Positions 1-5,573 of a DNA stretch of 9,004 bases are shown one piece after another. Position 1 is the stretch's first letter; each line of letters begins with the position of its first letter. The DNA lies in the NCBI GenBank assembly GCA_002436765.1, contig DJNI01000035.1, forward strand, positions 1-9,004, in the 5' to 3' direction. The translations under genes and the position numbers were made by a program. The notes under the pieces are model-generated. The model did not search any database. It saw only the letters and a program-made list of their open reading frames with translations, and was not told the DNA's origin. Origin of the DNA: Clostridiales bacterium UBA6468. Lineage in GTDB: Bacteria > Bacillota > Clostridia > Oscillospirales > Oscillospiraceae.

Positions 1-72
1 TTTTTTGCGTTCTTACTGTATTTTACCATGTTCACGATATTTTTTCGAACCGTGGTCTGAACTTACGGGGTC

Positions 73-103
73 ATTATACACGGGCAATCAAAAATGCCTG
101 CAA
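73..103 (-). promoter_or_regulatory. Possible weak promoter reading off the left edge
   Basis: Read on the minus strand there is a perfect TATAAT at 73-78. The best upstream match to a -35 box is TTGCAG at 98-103, with a long 19-bp spacer. It lies just past the terminator-like hairpin at 111-150, where a promoter for the next minus-strand gene would be expected. That gene would start outside the window, so the call cannot be confirmed. Confidence 0.3.
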
Positions 104-110
104 CACAAGA

Positions 111-150
111 AAAAAACAAAGAACGGCATAGCCGTTAAGCTACACCGTTC
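111..150 (-). terminator. Probable Rho-independent terminator, minus strand
   Basis: The arms 121-132 and 139-150 pair as 12 bp with two central mismatches around a 6-nt loop. A shorter alternative is AACGGC/GCCGTT at 122-127 and 131-136. Read on the minus strand, the stem is followed by a T-rich tail at 111-120 (TTTGTTTTTT). This is the first good terminator downstream of the tRNA-Ala gene, although almost 280 bp away, so the tRNA precursor may have a long 3' trailer. Confidence 0.6.
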
Positions 151-425
151 CTTACTTCAATGTTTTTCTGGGGTGTATCTGAAAACTGTCAAAGCGCCCA
201 GGCAGAAGCTCTTTTTGCCCTGTGCCGCGCCATTTTCCCTTGCAATACAGCAAGTATTCCCGGGGAAAAATAGCTTGCTCAGGACAAAAATCCGCTGCTG
301 CCGGTCATTTTGCCGGTTTTCGGACACACCCTAAGTCACCGCCCCATTCACCGTGCGCTCTCCATTCTGCAAACAACCCCAAAGCTGTGTTTGACGAAAA
401 ACACGGAGTTCGGACTTGCACTTTT

Positions 426-501
426 TGGTGGACCTGAAGAGACTCGAACTCTCGACCTCTCGGATGCGAACCGAACGCTCTCCCAGCTGAGCTACAGGCC
501 C
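426..501 (-). tRNA. tRNA-Ala, anticodon CGC
   Basis: A full 76-nt cloverleaf can be folded on the minus strand. The acceptor stem GGGCCTG pairs with CAGGTCC and contains the G3:U70 wobble pair that identifies alanine tRNAs. The D stem is GCTC/GAGC. The anticodon stem TTCGG/CCGAG holds the loop TTCGCAT, giving anticodon CGC, which reads the alanine codon GCG. The T stem GAGAG/CTCTT holds TTCGAGT. The discriminator base is A73, and the 3' CCA is encoded at 426-428. It is a single gene rather than part of an array here, driven by a perfect promoter just upstream. The CGC isoacceptor is often an extra to the UGC tRNA and fits a GC-rich genome. Confidence 0.97.
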
Positions 502-516
502 ATTGGCTACCTAGAC

Positions 517-545
517 ATTATAGCGCGGTGGGAAAAGATTGTCAA
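517..545 (-). promoter_or_regulatory. Sigma-A promoter of tRNA-Ala
   Basis: On the minus strand the -35 box TTGACA (540-545) and the -10 box TATAAT (517-522) both match the consensus fully and are separated by exactly 17 bp. The first base of the mature tRNA is at 501, so transcription would start roughly 10 nt upstream of it and leave a very short 5' leader for RNase P. Such a perfect promoter is typical of stable RNA genes. Confidence 0.9.
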
Positions 546-552
546 GAAAAAC

Positions 553-581
553 TTGCGGGATTTTCAAATCCATGGTATACT
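553..581 (+). promoter_or_regulatory. Probable sigma-A promoter of tex
   Basis: The -35 box TTGCGG (553-558) and the -10 box TATACT (576-581) are 17 bp apart. The start point would lie about 45 nt upstream of the tex ATG. It stands back to back with the stronger tRNA promoter: the two -35 boxes are only 7 bp apart. Confidence 0.6.
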
Positions 582-634
582 TCCCGGGATAGAATTTCTG
601 ACACCCCCTGACGAATCGCAAAGGAGCAGTAAAC

Positions 635-2773
635 ATGAAATCGATCCCCGAAATTCTGGCCGAGGAATTGGGTCAGAAGCTGGAATATGTTCAGAATGTG
701 GTGAACCTCATGGACGAGGGCAACACCATTCCCTTTATCGCCCGCTACCGCAAGGAAATGCACGGCGCCATGGACGACACGACCCTGCGGAATCTGGAGA
801 CCCGCCTGACCTATCTGCGGAATCTTCAGGAGCGCCGGGACGAGGTAAAAAAGTCCATCGAAAACCAGGGCAAGCTGACCCAGGAGCTGTCCGATGCCAT
901 TGACAGCGCCGCCACCATGGCGGAGGTGGAAGACCTGTACCGCCCCTACAAGCAGAAACGCCGCACCCGCGGCTCCATCGCCCGGGAAAAGGGGCTTGCG
1001 CCCCTGGCCGAAGCCATTTTCGCGCAGGACGGACAAGACCCCGCCGCGCTGGCTGCGGGCTATATTGACCCGGAAAAGGGCGTTAACTCCGTGGAGGAAG
1101 CCTTACAGGGCGCGAATGACATCATTGCCGAAGACCTTTCCGACGACGCCGACATCCGCAAGTCTCTGCGGGAGCTGGTGATGCGCCGGGGAATGCTGAC
1201 CTGCACCGCCGCCGAGGACGCGGAGGCTGACGGCGTTTACAAGCTCTACTACGATTTCTCCCAGCCCATCTCCCGGGTGCTGGATCACCAGATCCTCGCC
1301 ATGAACCGGGGCGAAAAAGAGGGCGTTCTCAAGCCCAACGTCATTCTCGCGGGCAATGAGGGCGCCGCGCTGGTGTGCCGCGCCGCATTGAAGCCCACCG
1401 TGCAGGTCTCCGCCTTCGTCCGCGCCGCCGCCGAGGACGCCTATGAGCGTTTGATCTTTCCCTCCATCCAGCGGGAGGTGCGCAGCGACCTGTCCGACCG
1501 GGCATATGCGGGCGCTATCCGCAATTTTGCTCTGAATCTCAAGCCGCTGCTGATGCAGCCCCCTGTCAAGGGCTTCGTCACCATGGGTCTCGACCCCGGC
1601 TACCGCAACGGCTGCAAGGTCGCCGTTGTGGACGCTACCGGCAAGGTTCTGGCCACCACCGTGGTCTACCCCACCTTCAGCGAGCGGAAAAAGCAGGAAG
1701 CCATTTCCTCCCTGTCCGTCCTCATGCGCAAATACGGCGTCAGGCACATCGCCATCGGCAACGGCACCGCTTCCCGGGAAACCGAAGCCATGGCCGTGGA
1801 GCTGCTGAAATCCTTCCCGGAGGCCAGCTACATGATCGTCAGCGAGGCGGGCGCTTCCGTCTACTCCGCCTCTCCCCTTGCGGCGGAGGAATTTCCCGAT
1901 TACGACGTCAATCTCCGCTCTGCCGTGTCCATCGCCCGGCGGCTGCAGGATCCCCTGGCCGAGCTGGTGAAGATCGACCCCAAGGCCATCGGCGTGGGGC
2001 AATACCAGCACGACTGCCCCCAGAAGGAGCTGGACGCCGCTTTGGGCGCCGTGGTGGAGGACTGCGTCAACGCCGTGGGCGTGGACGCCAACACCGCTTC
2101 CCGGAGCCTTTTACAGCAGGTTTCCGGCCTGACGGCCACCACGGCGAAGAACATCGTCGCCTATCGGGAGGAAAACGGCCCCTTCACCAGCCGCGCCCAG
2201 CTGAAAAAGGTTCCCAAGCTCGGCCCGAAGGCCTTTGAGCAGTGCGCCGGTTTCCTCCGTATCCCCGAAAGCAAGGAGATTCTGGACAACACCGGCGTCC
2301 ATCCGGAGTCCTACGCCGCCGCAAAGGCGCTGCTGAACCTTCTGGGCTGCAAAAAGGGAGAGGATTTCTCCACTCTGACGGAAAAGCTGAACGCCTACGG
2401 CCTGAGTAAGGCCGCCGCGGAATGCGCCGTGGGCGAGCCGACCCTGGTGGATATCGCCAAGGAGCTGAGCAAGCCCGGCCGCGATCCCCGTGACGAGCTG
2501 CCCGCCCCCATTCTGCGCAAGGACGTGCTGGAAATGAAGGACTTAAAGCCCGGCATGGAGCTGACCGGCACGGTGCGCAACGTCATCGACTTCGGCGTTT
2601 TCGTGGACATCGGCGTCCACCAGGACGGTCTGGTGCATATTTCCGAGGTCTGCAACCGGCGTCTGCGCCATCCCAGCGAGGTGGTCAAGGTCGGCGACGT
2701 GGTGAAGGTGGTCGTCCTGAACGTGGACGAAAAGCGCCACCGCATCGGCCTTTCCATGAAACAGGCAAAATGA
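635..2773 (+). CDS. tex: Tex family RNA-binding transcription accessory protein
   Basis: Tex (YhgF in E. coli, YdcI in B. subtilis) is a cytoplasmic nucleic-acid-binding protein related to eukaryotic Spt6 and linked to transcription and RNA handling. The 712-residue product is close to the usual family length. Order of domains: a helical Tex-like N-terminal part (about 1-200, with the family motif IPFIARYRKEM), a YqgF/RNase H-like fold starting near residue 317 (MGLDPGYRNGCKVAVVD), paired helix-hairpin-helix motifs around 478-550 (VGVDANTAS, then GLTATTAKNIVAYRE), and a C-terminal S1 RNA-binding domain from about 640 (GTVRNVIDFGVFVDIGVHQD, then GLVHISE). The ATG at 635 has AAGGAG 8 nt upstream. 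The gene ends in tandem stops TGA TAA and is followed by a strong hairpin, so it is probably monocistronic. It appears intact, with no sign of transfer. Confidence 0.97.
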   Translation: MKSIPEILAEELGQKLEYVQNVVNLMDEGNTIPFIARYRKEMHGAMDDTTLRNLETRLTYLRNLQERRDEVKKSIENQGKLTQELSDAIDSAATMAEVEDLYRPYKQKRRTRGSIAREKGLAPLAEAIFAQDGQDPAALAAGYIDPEKGVNSVEEALQGANDIIAEDLSDDADIRKSLRELVMRRGMLTCTAAEDAEADGVYKLYYDFSQPISRVLDHQILAMNRGEKEGVLKPNVILAGNEGAALVCRAALKPTVQVSAFVRAAAEDAYERLIFPSIQREVRSDLSDRAYAGAIRNFALNLKPLLMQPPVKGFVTMGLDPGYRNGCKVAVVDATGKVLATTVVYPTFSERKKQEAISSLSVLMRKYGVRHIAIGNGTASRETEAMAVELLKSFPEASYMIVSEAGASVYSASPLAAEEFPDYDVNLRSAVSIARRLQDPLAELVKIDPKAIGVGQYQHDCPQKELDAALGAVVEDCVNAVGVDANTASRSLLQQVSGLTATTAKNIVAYREENGPFTSRAQLKKVPKLGPKAFEQCAGFLRIPESKEILDNTGVHPESYAAAKALLNLLGCKKGEDFSTLTEKLNAYGLSKAAAECAVGEPTLVDIAKELSKPGRDPRDELPAPILRKDVLEMKDLKPGMELTGTVRNVIDFGVFVDIGVHQDGLVHISEVCNRRLRHPSEVVKVGDVVKVVVLNVDEKRHRIGLSMKQAK

Positions 2774-2777
2774 TAAA

Positions 2778-2814
2778 TCGGCTGCCGCGGTTTCCCGCGG
2801 CAGCCGAAATTTTA
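2778..2814. terminator. Two-way terminator between tex and the small reading frame
   Basis: A perfect 13-bp GC-rich stem (2778-2790 with 2795-2807) closes on a TTTC loop. The plus strand continues with ATTTTA, and the minus strand continues with TTTATCATTTT, so it can end transcription from both sides. It begins 5 bp after the tex stop codon. The T tracts are modest, but the stem is very stable. Confidence 0.8.
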
Positions 2815-2922
2815 TGCTTCGTGGATATACGGTCTGGTCAGATCCGGTTCCCCGTCTCCCTGCGCCATGGAGTCCTTATATTCCGGTCTGTCGGTCAGAC
2901 GGATGATCGTATGGTGTTCCAT
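2812..2922 (-). CDS. Small hypothetical protein, 36 aa
   Basis: A 36-codon frame runs from ATG at 2922 to TAA at 2812. It reads MEHHTIIRLTDRPEYK, then an acidic, glycine- and proline-containing tail ending RPYIHEA. There are 8 acidic, 4 basic and 3 histidine residues, and no signal peptide or membrane segment. It is supported by GGAGG at 2927-2931 (about 4 nt before the ATG, a little short), a near-consensus promoter at 2952-2980, and a terminator hairpin directly after the stop, giving a predicted transcript of about 175 nt. The start TIIRLTDRPE resembles from memory the first residues of some GNAT acetyltransferases of gut Clostridia, so it could be a remnant of such a gene, but the rest does not look like that fold. 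An alternative 12-codon frame starts at 2933. Function is unknown. Confidence 0.55.
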   Translation of the reverse strand: MEHHTIIRLTDRPEYKDSMAQGDGEPDLTRPYIHEA

Positions 2923-2932
2923 AGTTCCTCCA

Positions 2933-2957
2933 TATAGTATTACTATATACTACTATA
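2933..2957. promoter_or_regulatory. Operator-like repeat array at the small-gene promoter
   Basis: TATAGTA (2933-2939), one base, then TACTATA (2941-2947) form a perfect 7-1-7 palindrome. A third half-site TACTATA lies at 2951-2957. Seen on the minus strand, two direct TATAGTA copies start exactly 10 bp apart, one helical turn, followed by the inverted copy. The third half-site overlaps the -10 box and the palindrome covers the expected start point, so a protein bound here would block transcription. I do not recognise the cognate regulator. The transcript start could also fold this palindrome into a short 5' hairpin. Confidence 0.55.
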
Positions 2958-2980
2958 GCATATTTTATCATCCCTGTCAA
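2952..2980 (-). promoter_or_regulatory. Strong sigma-A promoter of the small reading frame
   Basis: On the minus strand TTGACA (2975-2980) is a perfect -35 box, followed after exactly 17 bp by TATAGT (2952-2957). The start point should be near 2945, leaving a leader of about 20 nt before the ATG at 2922. No longer gene lies in this direction before the terminator at 2778-2807, so the promoter appears dedicated to the 36-codon frame or to a small RNA. Confidence 0.8.
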
Positions 2981-3053
2981 GCATCCTGCGCCGTCCCTTT
3001 TCAGCTTCAATATGCCCGAAAGTTCCGTAAAACCGCAACTTTTCCCCCTATGC

Positions 3054-3082
3054 TTGACTTTATCGCCGTTTTGTTGTATAAT
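3054..3082 (+). promoter_or_regulatory. Sigma-A promoter of the LRR surface protein
   Basis: TTGACT (3054-3059) and TATAAT (3077-3082) are spaced by 17 bp, only one base away from full consensus. The start point should be near 3089, giving a short leader of about 25 nt. This supports the ATG at 3115 as the start codon rather than an in-frame TTG at 3097, which would lie only a few bases into the transcript. Confidence 0.85.
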
Positions 3083-3090
3083 TTCTTGAA

Positions 3091-3103
3091 ATTCCATTGG
3101 AAT
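3091..3103. promoter_or_regulatory. 13-bp palindrome at the start of the LRR transcript
   Basis: ATTCCA, one base, TGGAAT is a perfect 6-1-6 inverted repeat just after the expected start point and directly before the GGAG ribosome site (3104-3107). It could be an operator, or a small mRNA hairpin (5 bp, 3-nt loop) next to the ribosome site. It is short enough to occur by chance. Confidence 0.3.
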
Positions 3104-3114
3104 GGAGCAATTTT

Positions 3115-4827
3115 ATGAAGAAGTTCATCCGCGTTCTGGTGCCGCTCCTGCTGGCGGTGCTGATCATCGCCAGCATCGGCTGGTATCTGTTTGCCTATGA
3201 CCGGGGGTTCACACGGGATTTCCTGCTGACCCAGGCTCGATACAATGACCTTCACGGCAATTCCCGCCTGTCCTCCTGGTTCTATGACCTTGCCTACGAC
3301 TTCTCCAACCACGATAAAAACGTGGCGATCGAGCTGGCGAATCTGTACAAGGCCGACGGCAACTACACCAAGGCCGAGTACACCCTGACCAACGCCATCA
3401 ATTCCGACCCCAGTGCCGAGCTGTTCACCGCTCTGAGCAAGACCTACGTGGAGCAGGACAAGCTGCTGGACGCCGTCTCCCTGCTGGACAACATCACGAA
3501 CCCGGATATCAAGGCCGAGATCGAGGCGCAGCGGCCTGACGCCCCCATCAGCAACTACGAACCGGGCTACTACAGTCAGTATATTGACGTTACATTGTAC
3601 GCCGCCGGAAAGCTCTACTATACCACCGACGGCGAATACCCCTCCGTCCAGAACCCCGTTTATGAAAGTCCCATTACCCTTCCCGCCGGTGAGACGACCA
3701 TTTATGCCATCGCCGTGGACGATAACGGCCTCGTCAGTCCCCTGACGGTTCTGGGCTACACCGTGACCGGCGTTATCGAGGAAGTCAACTTTGCAGACCC
3801 GGCAATGGAAGCGTCGCTGCGGGAGCTGACCGGCACCAGAGACGGCGACAGCGTCTACACCAGCCAGCTGTGGCAGATTACGGAATTCACCGTGCCGGAG
3901 GATACGAAGGTCTACACCGACCTGACGTTCATGCCGTATCTGGAAAAGCTGACCATCGCCAACCAGAATATCGATTCTCTGGAGAGCCTGTCTTCCCTGA
4001 CCAAGCTCACGACTCTTGACCTCAGCGGCAGCCGATTCAGTCCGGATGATCTGGCCGTCATTGCGGAGCTTCCCTCCCTGACTGAGCTGACCATGGTGGA
4101 ATGCGGCCTGAGCACCATTGAAAAGCTGTCCGGCGCCAAGAGCCTGACCTATCTGAATCTGGGTGAGAACACCGTCCGGAATCTGGAGGTGCTGTCCAAC
4201 ATGACCACGCTGACCGAGCTGAATCTCCAGCACAACGCCGTGACCAGCCTTGACGCGCTGGAGGGCCTAAGCAATCTGCAAACGCTGGACGTTTCCTACA
4301 ATGCCCTGACCACCCTCGCCCCGGTGGCCGAATGTGCCCGGCTGACGGCGCTGGTGGCCGACAACAACCAGATCACAAGCCTGGACGGCGTGAGCAGTCT
4401 GCAAGTTCTGACCCGTCTGTCCGTGAGCCACAATGCGCTGACGGATGTTTCTCCCATTTCCGCCTGCACAGCTCTGGTTGAGCTGGATATTTCCAGCAAC
4501 ACCCTGACGGATATCTCCGGCCTTTCCACGCTGGTCAATCTGGAGCGGTTCGTCTTTGCCTCCAATCAGATCACGGCGCTGCCCGAATGGCCGGAGGGCT
4601 GCAAGCTCCAGGTCATCGACGGCTCCTACAACGAGCTGACCAGTCTGGACAACCTGAGCAAGATGGAAGATCTGACCTATATCTATATGGATTACAACAA
4701 GATCAGCGATATCACTTCCCTTGCCGACAACTATTGTCTGGTGCAGGTGAACGTATTCGGCAACCCCGTTTCCGACGTTGCGGCTCTGAGAGAGCATGAC
4801 ATCATCGTCAACTACGATCCTACCTGA
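3115..4827 (+). CDS. Membrane-anchored leucine-rich-repeat surface protein
   Basis: The 570-residue product starts with KK and one hydrophobic segment (about residues 6-27) without a lipobox cysteine, so it is probably a signal anchor with the rest outside the cell. A helical TPR-like part follows (about 33-125, clearest at ANLYKADGNYTKAEYTL). Next comes a chitobiase/hexosaminidase C-terminal type beta domain (about 141-218, with GKLYYTTDGEYPS and TTIYAIAVDDNG). Then an internalin-like cap (about 222-275) leads into roughly 13 leucine-rich repeats, mostly of 22 residues (LxxLxLxxNxITxLxxLxxL), to the end. There is no LPXTG or S-layer motif. Such repeats usually bind proteins; the ligand is unknown. 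ATG at 3115 is chosen because GGAG lies 7 nt upstream and the sequence begins with the charged signal-anchor start. The gene stands alone between its own promoter and a hairpin-rich block. Confidence 0.9.
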   Translation: MKKFIRVLVPLLLAVLIIASIGWYLFAYDRGFTRDFLLTQARYNDLHGNSRLSSWFYDLAYDFSNHDKNVAIELANLYKADGNYTKAEYTLTNAINSDPSAELFTALSKTYVEQDKLLDAVSLLDNITNPDIKAEIEAQRPDAPISNYEPGYYSQYIDVTLYAAGKLYYTTDGEYPSVQNPVYESPITLPAGETTIYAIAVDDNGLVSPLTVLGYTVTGVIEEVNFADPAMEASLRELTGTRDGDSVYTSQLWQITEFTVPEDTKVYTDLTFMPYLEKLTIANQNIDSLESLSSLTKLTTLDLSGSRFSPDDLAVIAELPSLTELTMVECGLSTIEKLSGAKSLTYLNLGENTVRNLEVLSNMTTLTELNLQHNAVTSLDALEGLSNLQTLDVSYNALTTLAPVAECARLTALVADNNQITSLDGVSSLQVLTRLSVSHNALTDVSPISACTALVELDISSNTLTDISGLSTLVNLERFVFASNQITALPEWPEGCKLQVIDGSYNELTSLDNLSKMEDLTYIYMDYNKISDITSLADNYCLVQVNVFGNPVSDVAALREHDIIVNYDPT

Positions 4828-4836
4828 GCATAGCAA

Positions 4837-4885
4837 ATGCCCGCTGCTTTGAAAGCAGCGGGCATCACAGCGTGTCAAAAAAGCC
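4837..4885 (+). repeat. Left inverted end of the element
   Basis: It opens with ATGCCCGCTGCTTT, one G, then the complementary 14 nt (4852-4865), followed by CACAGCG and TGTCAAAAAAGCC (4873-4885). Compared with the reverse complement of 5054-5103 there are four mismatches and one missing base, all outside the 29-nt palindrome. The hairpin has no T tract on either strand, so alone it is a poor terminator. Confidence 0.75.
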
Positions 4886-4913
4886 TCGCAGAGGAAAGCC
4901 GCCCGCAGGCGGC
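4884..4913 (+). repeat. Two small GC hairpins inside the element
   Basis: CCTC/GAGG with a GCA loop (4884-4894) is followed closely by GCCGCC/GGCGGC with a CGCA loop (4898-4913). They are perfectly paired and only 3 bases apart, which suggests structure at the RNA level or single-strand DNA level rather than coding use. Confidence 0.5.
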
Positions 4914-4928
4914 AAATAAAATCAGATC

Positions 4929-4961
4929 ATTTTCTGCCGGGGCGTGTACCTGGCAGAAAAT
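4929..4961 (+). repeat. Long hairpin inside the element
   Basis: ATTTTCTGCC (4929-4938) pairs with GGCAGAAAAT (4952-4961). Three more pairs, one of them G-U, extend the stem inwards to 13 bp and leave a 7-nt loop. There is no T tract after it on either strand, so it does not look like a terminator. Confidence 0.6.
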
Positions 4962-4986
4962 ACCTTACAGGCTGCAAGTGTGCGAG

Positions 4987-5007
4987 TTGTCCGCCAAAGG
5001 CGGACAA
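4987..5007 (+). repeat. Nine-bp hairpin inside the element
   Basis: TTGTCCGCC (4987-4995) and GGCGGACAA (4999-5007) pair perfectly around an AAA loop. The stem sits between short direct matches of GTGCG/GTGTGCG type, with no T tract. Confidence 0.6.
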
Positions 5008-5036
5008 GGAGTGCGCGCGGCAGACTGCAATCCTTT

Positions 5037-5067
5037 TGTCAAAAAAGGCCAACGGCCTTTTTTGACA
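5037..5067. terminator. Two-way intrinsic terminator for the LRR gene and pncC
   Basis: A perfect 14-bp inverted repeat (5037-5050 with 5054-5067) has the core GGCC AAC GGCC flanked by six A on one side and six T on the other. In either direction the GC stem is followed by TTTTTT, the classic form of a two-way terminator. It lies between the convergent LRR gene and the comM-thiI-pncC operon and is the best terminator for both. Confidence 0.85.
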
Positions 5068-5103
5068 GTCTGAAATGCCCGCTGCTTTCAAAGCAGCGGG
5101 CAT
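5054..5103 (-). repeat. Right inverted end of the element
   Basis: This is the inverted copy of 4837-4885. Its 29-nt palindrome (5075-5103) is the exact reverse complement of the left one, shown by the central base C in place of G. On the plus strand it is followed by CATTTTT, so it can act as a second terminator for rightward transcription. Confidence 0.75.
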
Positions 5104-5108
5104 CATTT

Positions 5109-5573
5109 TTACTTTTGGTGTTCCAGAACAAGTCTCAGCGCGGCCTCAATGGTCTGATTCCGCACCGCTTCCCGGTCGCCGGTGAAGTGATATTCTCTTG
5201 TGTCGGAACGCGCCGCGTCCTGATAGCCGATGAACACCGTTCCCACGCTGTGTCCGAATTCGTCCCCGCCGGGGCCGGCCAGTCCCGTGACCGCCAGGGC
5301 CGCATCCGCTTTCAGCAGCGCCCGAACGCCGGAGGCCAGATGCTCCGCCGTGCGCAGAGACACCGCGCCGTCGTGTTCCAGAATTTCTCCCGGCACGCCC
5401 AGAATGTTTTCCTTGACCCAGTTGGTATAGCAGATGACGCCGCCCTTGTAGACCTCACTGCTTCCGGGAATCTGGGTCAGTGCCGCGCCGATGCCGCCGC
5501 CGGTAAGGCTTTCGGCTGTGACCAGCGTTTTTCCCCGAAGCGCCTTCAGAACATCACAGCAGAGGCTCGTCAT
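5109..5573 (-). CDS. pncC: CinA-type nicotinamide-nucleotide amidase (PncC)
   Basis: This 154-residue protein is a stand-alone CinA C-terminal domain, the size usual for PncC/YgaD-type enzymes, which turn nicotinamide mononucleotide into nicotinic acid mononucleotide and ammonia in pyridine nucleotide recycling. Visible family motifs are TAESLTGGGIG (residues 19-29, with the predicted nucleophile Ser22), GGVICYTNWVKENILGV (44-60, with conserved Tyr49 and Lys54), AVTGLAGPGGD and GTVFIGY. The N-terminal molybdopterin-binding-like half of full CinA is absent. The common Cys after the nucleophile is Leu here, a change I expect to be tolerated. The ATG at 5573 has AAGGTG at 5581-5586 and overlaps the end of thiI by 20 bp, so translation is probably coupled. 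It is the last gene of the operon. Confidence 0.9.
   Translation of the reverse strand: MTSLCCDVLKALRGKTLVTAESLTGGGIGAALTQIPGSSEVYKGGVICYTNWVKENILGVPGEILEHDGAVSLRTAEHLASGVRALLKADAALAVTGLAGPGGDEFGHSVGTVFIGYQDAARSDTREYHFTGDREAVRNQTIEAALRLVLEHQK

Larger units (their letters stand above)
1..425. other. Intergenic stretch without a recognisable gene
   Basis: I see no gene here. The open frames that cross it have no ribosome binding site, no recognisable protein motif and overlap one another. One of them runs through the tRNA gene into tex in a different frame. The stretch lies downstream of the minus-strand tRNA-Ala gene, so it probably holds the 3' trailer and terminator of that transcript, and the 5' region of whatever gene lies beyond the left edge. 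Base composition is more AT-rich than the coding regions, as expected of spacer DNA. Confidence 0.7.
4837..5103. repeat. Hairpin-dense inverted-repeat element, MITE-like
   Basis: This 267-bp block fills the gap between two convergent genes. Its ends (4837-4885 and 5054-5103) are near-identical inverted copies of about 50 bp, and each end itself contains a perfect palindrome. Inside are at least four further hairpins. It starts 9 bp after the LRR stop codon and ends 5 bp before the pncC stop. The one open frame across it has no ribosome site and follows the repeats, so I regard it as non-coding. I see no target-site duplication and no transposase gene. It may be a miniature inverted-repeat element, or a pile-up of terminators and RNA structure. 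Confidence 0.6.

Noticed and set aside
310..903. 197-codon plus-strand frame from the left spacer into tex
   Set aside because: It runs through the tRNA-Ala gene and then into tex in a different frame. No ribosome site and no recognisable protein.
1103..2011. 302-codon open frame on the minus strand
   Set aside because: It is antisense to the Tex coding region, which has full family motifs. GC-rich codon use leaves long open frames on the opposite strand.
3097..3114. TTG start six codons upstream for the LRR protein
   Set aside because: It would lie within a few bases of the transcript start, lacks a ribosome site and puts residues in front of the MKK signal anchor. The ATG at 3115 has a well-placed GGAG.
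3007..4233. 408-codon open frame on the minus strand
   Set aside because: It lies antisense to the LRR gene, whose repeats and promoter are clear. The product is a low-complexity G, Q, V and H-rich chain mirroring the LRR codons, without a ribosome site or family motif.
4837..5073. 78-codon plus-strand frame within the inverted-repeat element
   Set aside because: It begins inside the left palindrome, has no ribosome site and its sequence is dictated by hairpins.
4837..5103. CRISPR array
   Set aside because: The repeats are inverted palindromes of differing sequence, not evenly spaced direct repeats with unique spacers.
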